A stretch of DNA of 64,000 bases from an uncultured Gemmatimonadota bacterium (lineage in GTDB: Bacteria > Gemmatimonadota > Gemmatimonadetes > Gemmatimonadales > Gemmatimonadaceae). The notes below the pieces were generated by a model. That model did no database searches. It was not told where the DNA came from and saw only the letters and a program-made list of their open reading frames with translations. Positions 48,008 to 57,218 of the stretch are shown one piece after another (positions within the stretch are counted from its first letter, which is position 1; each line of letters opens with the position of its first letter). The position numbers and the translations under genes were made by a program. The stretch is taken from contig CAIRYG010000005.1 in assembly GCA_903882745.1 (NCBI GenBank), positions 186,001-250,000 on the forward strand. Direction: 5' to 3'.

Positions 48008-49060
48008 ATGACCGGTCCGGGGGCGCCTCTGCCGACGGCTGACCTCGCGCACATCATGGACCACACGCGCGAGCTGTGGGAGTCGTGCCGCGGCGCGCGC
48101 ATCCTGGTGACGGGTGGCACCGGCCTGGTCGGGAGTTGGATGCTGGAGTCAGCGTTGCACGCCAATCAGGCGCTGGGCTTGGACATGGAGATCACGTCAC
48201 TCGTGCGCGACCGCGCACGATTCGACGCGACATTTCCGCATCTCGCCGCATCGGCCTCGCTCACGCTGTGCGAGGGCGATGTCCGTACCTTCGATCCCCC
48301 GACGCTGAATTTCACCCACATCGTGCACACGGCCTCGGCGGCCTCGCGAGCTGAAGTCACCCAGAATCCCGAGGGTGTCGTGGAGCTGATCGAGCGCGGG
48401 ACCGACCACGTCCTGGAGATTGCGCGTGCGGGTGTCGGCGTTCGGTTCCTCCAGATGAGCTCTGGGTCGGTCTACGGACCGCAGCCCAGCGGGCTCCCGG
48501 CATTCACCGAGGCGTGCGCCGCGACTGCTGATCGCGCCGATCCACGTCAACGATTTGGGGCGGCTAAGCGACGCGCCGAGCAGGCGGGGGAAGCGGTTGT
48601 GTCGGCTGGCGTCGGGTTCGTCAGCGCACGCGCCTTCGCGCTCGTTGGACCTCGACTCCCACTCGACGCCGATTTTGCCCTGGGCAACTTCCTTGGTGAT
48701 GCGCGTGCGGGACGGCCGATTACCATCACGAGCGACGGCACCGTTGAGCGGTCGTGGATCTACATGGCAGACCTCACCGCGTGGTGCTGGACACTGCTGC
48801 AGCGCGGGACGCCTGGTCGCGCGTACAACGTAGGGTCGGAAGAGGCGATGTCGCTCTGGGATGCCGCGCAGCGGGTTGCACGGCTTCCGGATACACCAGT
48901 CCGGGTCGAGCGCCTGCGGGAACCGTCGCCGGGTGCTGAACCGTCGCGTTATATTCCAGACATAGCCCGTGCGCGCGACGAGTTGGGACTCGACGCTTGG
49001 ATTCCGTTCGACGATGCGATCCGCCGCACTTGGGGCTGGCTACGGAACCTCCCGATATGA
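48008..49060 (+). CDS. NAD-dependent epimerase/dehydratase (SDR) of the dideoxysugar operon
   Basis: The 350-residue extended SDR has nucleotide-binding TGGTGLVGSW and MSSGSVYGPQPSG for the active-site Ser. Where Tyr-x-x-x-Lys is expected there is Phe-Gly-Ala-Ala-Lys (RFGAAKRRAE), so the catalytic Tyr may be lost. By position it could be the reductase or epimerase producing the final CDP-dideoxysugar, or the YerF-like partner of the ThDP enzyme downstream. ATG 48008 follows a G-rich stretch; in-frame starts upstream are possible. It overlaps the NeuB-like gene by ATGA. Confidence 0.8.
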   Translation: MTGPGAPLPTADLAHIMDHTRELWESCRGARILVTGGTGLVGSWMLESALHANQALGLDMEITSLVRDRARFDATFPHLAASASLTLCEGDVRTFDPPTLNFTHIVHTASAASRAEVTQNPEGVVELIERGTDHVLEIARAGVGVRFLQMSSGSVYGPQPSGLPAFTEACAATADRADPRQRFGAAKRRAEQAGEAVVSAGVGFVSARAFALVGPRLPLDADFALGNFLGDARAGRPITITSDGTVERSWIYMADLTAWCWTLLQRGTPGRAYNVGSEEAMSLWDAAQRVARLPDTPVRVERLREPSPGAEPSRYIPDIARARDELGLDAWIPFDDAIRRTWGWLRNLPI

Positions 49061-51378
49061 CGAGCAGGGAACGGCCTCTCCAGATTGGCACGAGACGTAT
49101 CGGCCCTGGCGAGCCGTGCTACGTCATTGCGGAGATCGGACTCAATCACAACGGAAGTCTGGACATCGCCAAGCAGCTGGTCGATGCCGCGATCGCGGCG
49201 GGTGCCGACGCGGTAAAGTTCCAGAAGCGCAAACTGAGCGAGACCTATCGTCAAGAAATCCTCGATCAGCCACGCGCCGGCGAACAGGGGCTGCAGTACA
49301 TCGTCCCGTTGCTTGTCGAATTTGAGTTATCTGACGACGACTTCCGTGCGCTGCATCGCTATTGCCGGTCGCGGGACACGACCTTCATGTGCACACCGTG
49401 GGATCGCGGAAGCGTCGATTTCCTCGAGAGCATGGAGCTCGACGGCTATAAAATCGGCTCGCCGGATATGACCAATTTTCCGCTCATCGAGCACGTGGTC
49501 GCCACACGGAAGCCGTTGCTGATGTCTACCGGGATGTCGACCGAAGAGGAGATTCGTCGCACACTCGCGTATCTCGATGACCTCAAGGCTGACTATGCGC
49601 TCTTCCACTGTGTGAGCACTTATCCGGCTGCCGCAGAGGAGATCAACCTGCGATTCATGGAGACGCTGCGCGAGTGGTCCGGTCGGCCCGTGGGGTATTC
49701 GGGTCACGACACGGGCACCGCCATTTCGCTCGCGGCTGTGGCCATGGGCGCGCGGATGCTCGAGCGACATCTCACCTTAGATCGCACGATGCGTGGCCCC
49801 GATCACAAGGCGAGCCTCGAACCCGCACAATTCGCCGAGCAGGTGCGCGCGGTTCGTGAGGTTGAGGCGTCGCTGGGAGCGCCGCATCGGTGGCTCACGC
49901 GCGGTGAAACACTGAATCGCCGTACGCTGAGCAAAAGTTTGGTTGCCGCAACATCGATTGCCGCAGGCACGCCAATCACCCGCGCGATGGTTGCGAGTAA
50001 GAGCCCAGGGCTTGGACTCTCCCCGCAGTTCGTGGATCGGTTAGTAGGACGAACACTCGCGCGCGACCTCGCGCCCGATGATCCGTTCGTCAAGACAGAC
50101 ATCGACGATATCGAATCGACCATGACCGCGGCACGTCCCATTGACGTCGGAACGCCGTGGGGCATTGTGGCGCGCTTTCTTGACCTCCCTGTCCTCGAAG
50201 CACGGTTTGCACCACAGGGGATGCACTTTGTGGAATTTCACGTCAGTGATCGCGATCTCGACGCTGGTGCTGGAGCATACACGGGCGGACAAAAACCGTA
50301 CGGCCTGGTCATTCACGCACCGGAATACGCGCACGACGTCTTGATCGACCTCTGCTCGGCGGATGACGCGCAGCGCACCCTGAGCACCACCCGCATTCAG
50401 AAAACGGTCGATCTCGCCCGTGCGCTCGCGCCTCACTTCACGCTCGACCCCGTGTCGTTCCCACGTGGGCCGAAAGTCGTGATGCACGTCGGCGGTATGT
50501 GGCCCAAGCCCGGTGGCTATGACGTGGAAGCGGCCACGCAGCGGCTGCTTCAAGAACTCGCCACGATCAACTCCGACGGCGTCGATCTCCTACTCGAAAA
50601 TCTCCCTCCCTACCCGTGGTACTTTGGCGGTCGCTGGTTCGGACACATCATCTGCGATGCGGAGAACACGGTGCGGCTGTGCCGCGAATCTGGGCTCGGC
50701 CTCTGCTTTGACACCTCGCATGCGGCGCTCGAGTGCGCGCGCAGTGGCGCCAGTCTTCAGGAGTTCGCCGAGCAGGTCGCACCGTATGTGCGACATTTGC
50801 ACGTGAGCGACGGCGCCGGCGTCTCAGGTGAAGGACTGCAGGTTGGCGAGGGGACGGTCAATTTCGTAGAAATTCTCCCCGTGCTCATGGCAGGTCGCCC
50901 CACGATGATTCCCGAAATTTGGATGGGGCATCACGAGTCCGGCGCGGGATTCCAGGTCGCGCTCCAGCATCTCACGGACGTGCACTGGGCAGGCGGCGCC
51001 TTGCAGCGCGGAACGGACCTTGCCTCCCGTCCTGATCTCGAGGCACTCACCGTGTCGCACAGCGCCACCTTGTTCACCGCGCTCCGCGCGATCGATGCGA
51101 ACCGCATGGGGATTGTCTTTATCATCGACGAGACACGCCGCGTCCTTGGGGTGCTCACCGATGGCGACGTGCGCCACTGCTTCGTTCGTGGCTTCGGTCT
51201 GCACTCGAGTGTGCGAGACGTTATGACGCGAGAGTTCACCTTCGGCACGCTCGGCGAGCGCCCGACGGACCTCATGGCACGACTGCCGGGTCGCACGCGG
51301 CTGATGCCAATTCTTGACGCGGATCGACGCTTGGTCGATTACGCGAATCCGGTTCACCTGCCAGAGATCACAGCGTGA
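49057..51378 (+). CDS. NeuB-type synthase - SAF - TIM barrel isomerase-like - CBS fusion
   Basis: The 773-residue multidomain protein has a sialic-acid-synthase-type TIM barrel at residues ~13-275 (CYVIAEIGLNHNGSLDIAKQ; DAVKFQKR). An antifreeze-like SAF domain follows at ~285-350 (LSKSLVAATSIAAGTPITRAM; GLSPQFVDRLVG), as in full NeuB. Residues ~355-640 form a second TIM barrel of the xylose-isomerase/AP-endonuclease-2 type (LLLENLPPYP; LCFDTSHAALE; HLHVSD). Residues ~655-770 form paired CBS-like regions (VLGVLTDGDVRHC) that bind adenosyl ligands in other proteins. NeuB enzymes condense phosphoenolpyruvate with an N-acyl sugar. No neuA/neuC is seen here, so the product is open. Confidence 0.85.
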   Translation: MTSRERPLQIGTRRIGPGEPCYVIAEIGLNHNGSLDIAKQLVDAAIAAGADAVKFQKRKLSETYRQEILDQPRAGEQGLQYIVPLLVEFELSDDDFRALHRYCRSRDTTFMCTPWDRGSVDFLESMELDGYKIGSPDMTNFPLIEHVVATRKPLLMSTGMSTEEEIRRTLAYLDDLKADYALFHCVSTYPAAAEEINLRFMETLREWSGRPVGYSGHDTGTAISLAAVAMGARMLERHLTLDRTMRGPDHKASLEPAQFAEQVRAVREVEASLGAPHRWLTRGETLNRRTLSKSLVAATSIAAGTPITRAMVASKSPGLGLSPQFVDRLVGRTLARDLAPDDPFVKTDIDDIESTMTAARPIDVGTPWGIVARFLDLPVLEARFAPQGMHFVEFHVSDRDLDAGAGAYTGGQKPYGLVIHAPEYAHDVLIDLCSADDAQRTLSTTRIQKTVDLARALAPHFTLDPVSFPRGPKVVMHVGGMWPKPGGYDVEAATQRLLQELATINSDGVDLLLENLPPYPWYFGGRWFGHIICDAENTVRLCRESGLGLCFDTSHAALECARSGASLQEFAEQVAPYVRHLHVSDGAGVSGEGLQVGEGTVNFVEILPVLMAGRPTMIPEIWMGHHESGAGFQVALQHLTDVHWAGGALQRGTDLASRPDLEALTVSHSATLFTALRAIDANRMGIVFIIDETRRVLGVLTDGDVRHCFVRGFGLHSSVRDVMTREFTFGTLGERPTDLMARLPGRTRLMPILDADRRLVDYANPVHLPEITA

Positions 51379-53186
51379 CGGTGAAACTTTCCGATTGGGT
51401 CTTCGCCTATCTCAAACGCGAAGGGGTTCGCCACGTCTTTGAACTTCCGGGCGGCGGCGCCATGCATCTCAACGACTCGCTTGGTGCGAGCGGGATCGAG
51501 TACATCTGCATGGTGCACGAGCAGGCGGCGGCGATGGCCGCTGAGTCGTATGCGAAGTTCACGGGCGAGATAGGCGTCTGTCTCGTGACGACGGGCCCCG
51601 GTGGCACCAACGCCATGACCGGTGTTGCGGCGGCCTGGGTCGATTCCACGCCAATGCTTGTCCTCTCAGGACAAGTCAAACGCGCCGACCTCGTCGGTTC
51701 GACCGGCGTGCGCCAGATGGGTGTTCAGGAGATCGATGTCGTTGCCATGGCACGCCCGATTACGAAACACGCGTGCACAGTGCTCGATCCGCAGCAGATT
51801 CGGTATGAACTCGAGCGCGCACTGTGGCTCGCACGTCATGGGCGTCCCGGGCCGGTCTGGCTCGACATCCCAATCGATGTGCAAGGTGCCATCCTCGACG
51901 AAACGTCGCTGCGTGGATTCACTCCACCAGAGGCGGAAGTCGAGGGGCTCACGTCAGTGTCTGCGCTCGCCGCGAGTGTGGCCCGCACACTCGATGCCCT
52001 CGAACGCAGCGCGCGTCCCGTTGTCCTGATTGGCAACGGTGTGCGGCTCGGCGGAGCCCGAGCGGCGATGCGAGCACTGATCGAACGGCTCGGCGTGCCA
52101 GTGCTGACCACATGGCTCGCGCACGATCTTGTCCCGGACGACCATCCACTCATGATGGGCCGGCCGGGTCCGGTCGCACCACGAGGCGCGAACTTCACCC
52201 TGCAGAACGCGGACTGGCTGCTGACGCTCGGCGTGCGCCTCGGGACGGTCGTCACGGGGTATGCGCCGCAGCACTACGCCCGCGGCGCGCACAAGACGAT
52301 GGTGGACGTCGATGCCGCCGAAGTCAGAAAACTGGGCGCGCATATCGACGAGCCGGTCTGTGCCGATGTTGGTGCGTATATCGCCGAGATGCATCGGCAG
52401 CTCGATGCGCGAACGCCCGTGGCGCGGCATGAGGACTGGCACCAACGCGGTCAGGCGTGGAAGGCCAAGTACCCCGTGATTCTTCCGGAGTACCGCAACC
52501 GAAGCGATGGCGTGAGCACGTATGTGCTCGCCGAGGCGATCGCGGCCGCAGCATCGCCGAATCAGCTCGTGGTTGTAGGCAGTTCCGGTGCCGGCATTGA
52601 GGTGTTTTACCTCGCGCTGTCGCTGAAAGAGGGACAACGCCTGTATTCCTCGCCGGCGTTGGGTTCGATGGGAAACGCCATCCCTGCCGTGATTGGCGGA
52701 TGCATTGCGAATGACAAGCGGTGTACAGTTACCGTCGATGGCGACGGCGGTTTTCAGCTCAACGTCCAGGAGCTCGAGGTGGCACGCCGCCTCGACCTGC
52801 CGGTCAAGATGTTCGTGCTGAACAACGATGGATACGCCTCGATTCGTACCTCGCAGATGCGCTACTTTGGTCGCCTGGCAGGTGCCGATGCAACAAGCGG
52901 GGTGACGCAGCCGCCCCTCGATGGTATTGCACAGGCATTCGGCGTGCGCTACGAGCGCATTGCCGACGATCGCAACCTGGAAGCCACTGTTCGTGCGATT
53001 CTCGAGGCCCCGGGCCCGTGCATCATCGACGTTATCACTCCGCGGGACGAGCCCCGCGCACCGAGTCTCTCATCGGTCAGGAAGCCCGACGGATCGATGG
53101 TCTCGCGCCCGCTCGAAGATCTCTGGCCGTTCCTCCCGCGGGAGGAATTCCACGAGAACATGATTGTCCCGCCCCTACCGGATTAA
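51375..53186 (+). CDS. Thiamine-diphosphate-dependent enzyme, acetolactate synthase-like (YerE-like candidate)
   Basis: The 603-residue ThDP enzyme has the three ALS-type domains: Pyr domain with catalytic Glu49 in VHEQAAAMAAE, a central FAD/ADP-fold domain, and PP domain with GDGGFQLNVQELEVARR ending in NND. The last closes the GDG-x(~26)-NN cofactor motif. ALS-like enzymes transfer a two-carbon unit from pyruvate. In this context a sugar-branching role like YerE in yersiniose synthesis is attractive, because the CDP-3,6-dideoxyhexose genes lie upstream. True acetolactate synthase lacks this neighbourhood. The GTG start is within a GTGA overlap. Confidence 0.85.
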   Translation: MTVKLSDWVFAYLKREGVRHVFELPGGGAMHLNDSLGASGIEYICMVHEQAAAMAAESYAKFTGEIGVCLVTTGPGGTNAMTGVAAAWVDSTPMLVLSGQVKRADLVGSTGVRQMGVQEIDVVAMARPITKHACTVLDPQQIRYELERALWLARHGRPGPVWLDIPIDVQGAILDETSLRGFTPPEAEVEGLTSVSALAASVARTLDALERSARPVVLIGNGVRLGGARAAMRALIERLGVPVLTTWLAHDLVPDDHPLMMGRPGPVAPRGANFTLQNADWLLTLGVRLGTVVTGYAPQHYARGAHKTMVDVDAAEVRKLGAHIDEPVCADVGAYIAEMHRQLDARTPVARHEDWHQRGQAWKAKYPVILPEYRNRSDGVSTYVLAEAIAAAASPNQLVVVGSSGAGIEVFYLALSLKEGQRLYSSPALGSMGNAIPAVIGGCIANDKRCTVTVDGDGGFQLNVQELEVARRLDLPVKMFVLNNDGYASIRTSQMRYFGRLAGADATSGVTQPPLDGIAQAFGVRYERIADDRNLEATVRAILEAPGPCIIDVITPRDEPRAPSLSSVRKPDGSMVSRPLEDLWPFLPREEFHENMIVPPLPD

Positions 53187-53199
53187 CGGACAGGGATGA

Positions 53200-54435
53200 T
53201 TATCGGGTGAGCGCGCCCGACGCCAGTCGCTCCTCAGGGACCGCGTAGCAGACAAGCTCCCAGCAGTCTTCTGCATAACGGCGCACGAAAATACGGTAGC
53301 CCGGTTGTAGTCGGTGAATGAGCGATGGAATCTCCCACAAATGCTCAGATCGGTGATACACGCAGATTGCGAGCACCGGTCGGTGCGTGCGGAGCGTTGC
53401 GGCGCCTCCGGCGAGCGCCATCGGTTCAGCGCCCTCGATGTCCATCTTGATGAACGTTGGTGATTCGTCAGCGAGCAACGTGTCGAGGGTACGGCACGCG
53501 ATGGAAACATCGCCCCCGTTGCCGAGGAGTGTCGAGCCGACGTTGTGCGATTCCTGGAACGTGAACTCCCCATCAGTATCGCTGGCCCCGAAGGGGAAAA
53601 TCGACACGCGGGTGCGACCCTCAGGTGCTAAGGTGCTGACCCATCGCTCAAGTTTCGTGCGGTTTTGGGCATCTGGTTCGAGCAGTAACAGGGCGCCGAA
53701 CATGCCGTTGCGACGCGCGACGAATGCACGTGCGCTGTCGCCGTCGAACGCACCGCAGTCCACGTACACTTCCGCCTCGTGCGGCGTGATGATGTCGTCC
53801 GGGAAATAGAGGTCGGCGCTGGAAGACGCGGGCGACAGGATCCCAGCGGTCGGCGAAAAACGCCACAGCAGTTGCTCGCAGAACTCCCGGCGCGAGGCAT
53901 CGTCGGCTAAGACGGCGTATCCAGCGCGAATCTGTGCCTCTTGCGCCAGCAGCCAATGTGGGAGTTGCATATACGAGCTTGGAATGAACGTGTCGGCGTA
54001 TTTCCAAAAGAGCGGCGCGATGGGAGCAATGCGAGGGAATCCCAGCGCTCCAAGCTGATGCGTAACGGCGGAACCGTTGTAAACCGTGACCACGACACAA
54101 CTCGTGGTCCCGTGGCGGGCGAGTGCGTCGGCAGGCGCGAGCACCACCATTCCATCCACGACGGTGCCCCACGCTTGGGGGTTGTTGTCGATGAAGGCAA
54201 TCGGTTCGACGCCAGCAGCACGCAGGCCGTTCAGTACAAATCGACCGAGCCAACCCGCACCAAACAGCAGCAGGGAGCGCTCGTATGGCGCTGCAATCGC
54301 GTCAAAGGCCGTCGCTTCACGAGTGACGGTGTCGAGCGGGGGCTCACGCCGAATCCGCGCAATCACGTCGTCGAGCCAAACGCTCGACGGACGATCAGCG
54401 AACATCGCGGCGAGTTCTGAGGTGACATATTCCAT
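53200..54435 (-). CDS. FkbM family methyltransferase with an extra N-terminal Rossmann-like domain
   Basis: The 411-residue protein has an N-terminal region (~50-150) LLLFGAGWLGRFVLNGLRAAG with IAFIDNNPQAWG, a Rossmann-like module seen in some sugar-modifying proteins. The FkbM/Methyltransf_21 domain follows (~195-390), with SAM motif I YVDCGAFDGDS and the acidic FIKMDIEGAE element. It probably O-methylates a sugar or lipid in the surface glycan. It is convergent with the ThDP gene and separated by 84 bases from the flippase gene upstream. Confidence 0.88.
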   Translation of the reverse strand: MEYVTSELAAMFADRPSSVWLDDVIARIRREPPLDTVTREATAFDAIAAPYERSLLLFGAGWLGRFVLNGLRAAGVEPIAFIDNNPQAWGTVVDGMVVLAPADALARHGTTSCVVVTVYNGSAVTHQLGALGFPRIAPIAPLFWKYADTFIPSSYMQLPHWLLAQEAQIRAGYAVLADDASRREFCEQLLWRFSPTAGILSPASSSADLYFPDDIITPHEAEVYVDCGAFDGDSARAFVARRNGMFGALLLLEPDAQNRTKLERWVSTLAPEGRTRVSIFPFGASDTDGEFTFQESHNVGSTLLGNGGDVSIACRTLDTLLADESPTFIKMDIEGAEPMALAGGAATLRTHRPVLAICVYHRSEHLWEIPSLIHRLQPGYRIFVRRYAEDCWELVCYAVPEERLASGALTR

Positions 54436-54519
54436 ACCGTACGTGCTCCCGAGCAGATCGATGGATCGGACACTAAACGCGAGTACGCTGCGTACGAACC
54501 CCCGCGAAGAGCAGTAGCG

Positions 54520-55845
54520 CTACGTGTGGAGGCGCGCGGACCGGTGTCGTGTGAACAGCACCGCGACCGGGCCGAGCCCAAGAAGCCCCGCTGCACCATA
54601 CCCAAGCGCCGCGCCTGTCGCGCCGGCGAGTACTCCGCCAGCCATACCCCCAAGCGCGATCGCGACGCACGCTACCACAACCGGCGTCCGCATGGCTTCG
54701 TCACGGAACGATCGGGCCCACGCTGACATCGCCTGCAAAAGCAACAACGCCAGGGCGCCGGAGAGCATTGCGCCGGTCGCGGGGAGGGGAAGCACGCGAA
54801 CGCCCAGCACGGGAAGCCAGCGGAGCAGCGCGAGTGGCAGTAGCAGGACCCCAACCGCCCCTACACCGAATACGAGGAGCATTTGTCCCACGGCCTGACT
54901 GGCGGCGCGATCGAACTCGACCAGACGTTGCGTGGCCACCAGCGCTCCAAACCCCGGGAGTCGAGCGTGCAGCCACGCTGCCGCAAGCAACACCGGCGCC
55001 GTGGTCAAAGCCAACGTCAGACCAAAGCGCCCGGCCTGATCACCACCCTGCGCCACGAGCAGCACGGGAGCAATCAACTGCGACGCGAACTGCAGCGCGA
55101 ACCAGAGTTGGGCACTGCGGCGCTGTTCGGTGTCGAGCTTGGTCGCGAGCGTCGCATCCTGATCGCCGGCAAGATTTGACGGAAGCGTCGTTGGCGCACG
55201 GAGCAGTCCGCGGCGTGTGAACACGAGCCAACTTCCTGCAATACCCACTTGAACAAACGCGGCGAGCCAACACGCGAGCAGTGCATGCCGCTGGAGGAGC
55301 CCCAACCACAGCGCCACGAGTACGGCGGCCGCTTGGACCGCTCGCATATTCTGCAGCGAGATTTGCGCCCCTGTGCCCTCGCAAATCGCAAGAAACGGCA
55401 CCAACATGATGTAGGCAGCAACCAACAGAATCGATGAGAACCAGAGGACGAGAAACGCGAGCGAATCCTGACGCGGCGCATACACGAACGCACCACCGAC
55501 GCCCACGACCGCAACCAGCAGCAGCGCGATCCGGGCATGCCAACGCAGCGCCGTGTGCAGCAACACGCTGATCGCCGTGCGCGCATTGATGCCACCGGTC
55601 AGCTGTCCCCCGGCCGACCACTGGAGGCGCCCCGCTTCGTGGCTCGCAAACTGCACCAAAATGGTCGCGGGCCCCATCTCCATGAACTGGGCCAACATCA
55701 CGACACCCAGAAGCACAAAGTAGAGCCCCTGATCCGCGGTGCGCAGATGCGACGCCACGAGCCACAGCGTAATAGGCGCACCGCCAAGGCTGATCACTCG
55801 GCTGAGTACCGCCCCACGAACCCGTGCGTCCCGAAGACTCTGCAA
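54520..55845 (-). CDS. Wzx-like polysaccharide flippase / MATE-like membrane protein
   Basis: The protein is about 441 residues with roughly twelve hydrophobic segments and no soluble domain, like O-antigen/teichoic acid Wzx exporters that flip lipid-linked glycans. RVISLGGAPITLWLVASHL begins the first helix. The start is uncertain: TTG 55845 is a guess, and the frame continues upstream to TTG 55920 inside the glycosyltransferase end. It lies directly after the GtrB/ArnC-like gene. Confidence 0.75.
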   Translation of the reverse strand: MQSLRDARVRGAVLSRVISLGGAPITLWLVASHLRTADQGLYFVLLGVVMLAQFMEMGPATILVQFASHEAGRLQWSAGGQLTGGINARTAISVLLHTALRWHARIALLLVAVVGVGGAFVYAPRQDSLAFLVLWFSSILLVAAYIMLVPFLAICEGTGAQISLQNMRAVQAAAVLVALWLGLLQRHALLACWLAAFVQVGIAGSWLVFTRRGLLRAPTTLPSNLAGDQDATLATKLDTEQRRSAQLWFALQFASQLIAPVLLVAQGGDQAGRFGLTLALTTAPVLLAAAWLHARLPGFGALVATQRLVEFDRAASQAVGQMLLVFGVGAVGVLLLPLALLRWLPVLGVRVLPLPATGAMLSGALALLLLQAMSAWARSFRDEAMRTPVVVACVAIALGGMAGGVLAGATGAALGYGAAGLLGLGPVAVLFTRHRSARLHT

Positions 55846-55862
55846 CAGCGTGCCGACGGTAC

Positions 55863-56798
55863 TCAGAAGTTGAGTCGCTCCTGCTCGATCACGTAGGGGT
55901 GATGGCGCACCTGCGTCCAAATGGACCCGATGTACTCGCCAACAATGCCGATGAATACCAACTGCACCGACGACAGAAGGAAGAATCCAATCAGCACCGG
56001 CGCGACACCGACCGAGAACGAATCCCAGAACAGCAGCTTGTAGATCAGGTATCCAATGGCGACCAGCATGCTCAGGCAGGCGAGAACAAAGCCGAGAATC
56101 GTGGCAATGCGCAACGGAATCTTGGAGTGGTTCACGATGCCGAGAAAGGCGTAGTCATACAGCGAATACCAGTTCTGCGACGAAATTCCGCGTGCGCGCC
56201 GTGGCTGCGTGAAGGGAACCTGCGCCGGCTCGAACCCAATGTCCGCAATCAATCCACGAAAATACGGATACGGATCGTCAATTTTGCGAATCGCTTCGAT
56301 CGCCACGCGATCGTACAGGCCGAACCCCGTGGTCTGGTTCACGAGCTTCACATCAGACATGCGCGCCAGCATCCGGTAGTACTGCTCGCGCACCTGGAAG
56401 AAGAGCCACGATTCCTCGCTCTTCTGCTTTACAGCCATCACAACCTTGTGTCCGGCCTCCCACTGGTCCAGGAACGCCGGGATCATCTCCGGTGGATCCT
56501 GAAAGTCGCTGGCCATCGGAATCAGCGCATCGCCACGTGCTTCCATCAACGCGTGCATCGGCGAGCGAATATGCCCGAAGTTGCGCGCATTCAAGATCAC
56601 CTTGACACTCGGATCCTCGGCTGCAATCGCGCGCAAGATGTGCTGCGTTCCATCCTGGCTCGCGTTGTCAATGTAGAGGATCTCAAAGCGGTACTGCGGG
56701 CGCGTCGTGAAGATGGCCTGCAGCGCCTCGTACAACGGGCGGACGTTCTCCACCTCGTTGTAGCAGCCGGTGACGATCGTGACGAGCTTTTGCGTCAC
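55863..56798 (-). CDS. Family 2 glycosyltransferase, GtrB/ArnC/DPM1-like
   Basis: The 311-residue GT2 enzyme begins KLVTIVTGCYNEVENV with IDNASQDGT, and MASDFQDPPEMIP near the metal-binding acidic site. Two C-terminal membrane segments anchor it (ILGFVLACLSMLVAIGYL and APVLIGFFLLSSVQLVFIG). Such enzymes load a sugar onto undecaprenyl phosphate on the cytoplasmic face, a donor usable by the GT-C-like proteins encoded nearby. GTG 56798 overlaps the YciI-like stop (GTGA). Confidence 0.92.
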   Translation of the reverse strand: MTQKLVTIVTGCYNEVENVRPLYEALQAIFTTRPQYRFEILYIDNASQDGTQHILRAIAAEDPSVKVILNARNFGHIRSPMHALMEARGDALIPMASDFQDPPEMIPAFLDQWEAGHKVVMAVKQKSEESWLFFQVREQYYRMLARMSDVKLVNQTTGFGLYDRVAIEAIRKIDDPYPYFRGLIADIGFEPAQVPFTQPRRARGISSQNWYSLYDYAFLGIVNHSKIPLRIATILGFVLACLSMLVAIGYLIYKLLFWDSFSVGVAPVLIGFFLLSSVQLVFIGIVGEYIGSIWTQVRHHPYVIEQERLNF

Positions 56799-57088
56799 AG
56801 CCGGTCGAGCGCCTCAAGGCCCATCACGGGCTTCCACTGCACAAGCTCATACTGCGCGAGTCCGTGAATCGTGAATGGGTCACCGTCACGCACGCGATTC
56901 AGGGCCGCGGCGGGGTCGGTGTCGCTCACGCGCAGCAACAACATGCCACCCGAGCGCGGATCCATCGGACCAGCGGCGAGCAGCGTGCCGGCCTCGTGGA
57001 GCGTCCGCAAATACGCGCGGTGCTCGTCCTGCCCGGCAAGGATGTCTTCGAGAGGGCGACGATATCTGATGATGGCGATCGCGTACAC
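56795..57088 (-). CDS. YciI-like small protein
   Basis: The 97-residue ferredoxin-like-fold protein of the YCII-related family has YAIAIIRYRRPLEDILA, EHRAYLRTLHEAGTLLAAGPM, and DGDPFTIHGLAQYELVQWKP. No enzymatic activity is established for most members. GTG 57088 is preceded by AAGG. Coupling to the glycosyltransferase by GTGA makes it the first gene of the minus-strand glycan segment. Confidence 0.85.
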   Translation of the reverse strand: MYAIAIIRYRRPLEDILAGQDEHRAYLRTLHEAGTLLAAGPMDPRSGGMLLLRVSDTDPAAALNRVRDGDPFTIHGLAQYELVQWKPVMGLEALDRL

Positions 57089-57183
57089 GGTTGCCTTGGT
57101 TCAGGGATCTCCGATCCGGCGGGAATTGGCCGGCGCTTGGTGCTCGACCAAGAACATAACGCCCGGAGCAATGGGTCGCCTCG

Positions 57184-57212
57184 TTGCGACCGCGTGCGGC
57201 GGCTGATAACAT
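57184..57212 (+). promoter_or_regulatory. Possible promoter giving a leaderless message
   Basis: TTGCGA (57184-57189) and TAACAT (57207-57212) are 17 bases apart. The predicted start would fall at ATG 57219. No Shine-Dalgarno precedes that ATG. Confidence 0.35.
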
Positions 57213-57218
57213 CTGACC

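Noticed and set aside
55824-56867. 347-codon plus-strand frame opposite the GT2 glycosyltransferase
   Set aside because: Shadow of a confident minus-strand gene; no recognisable motifs.
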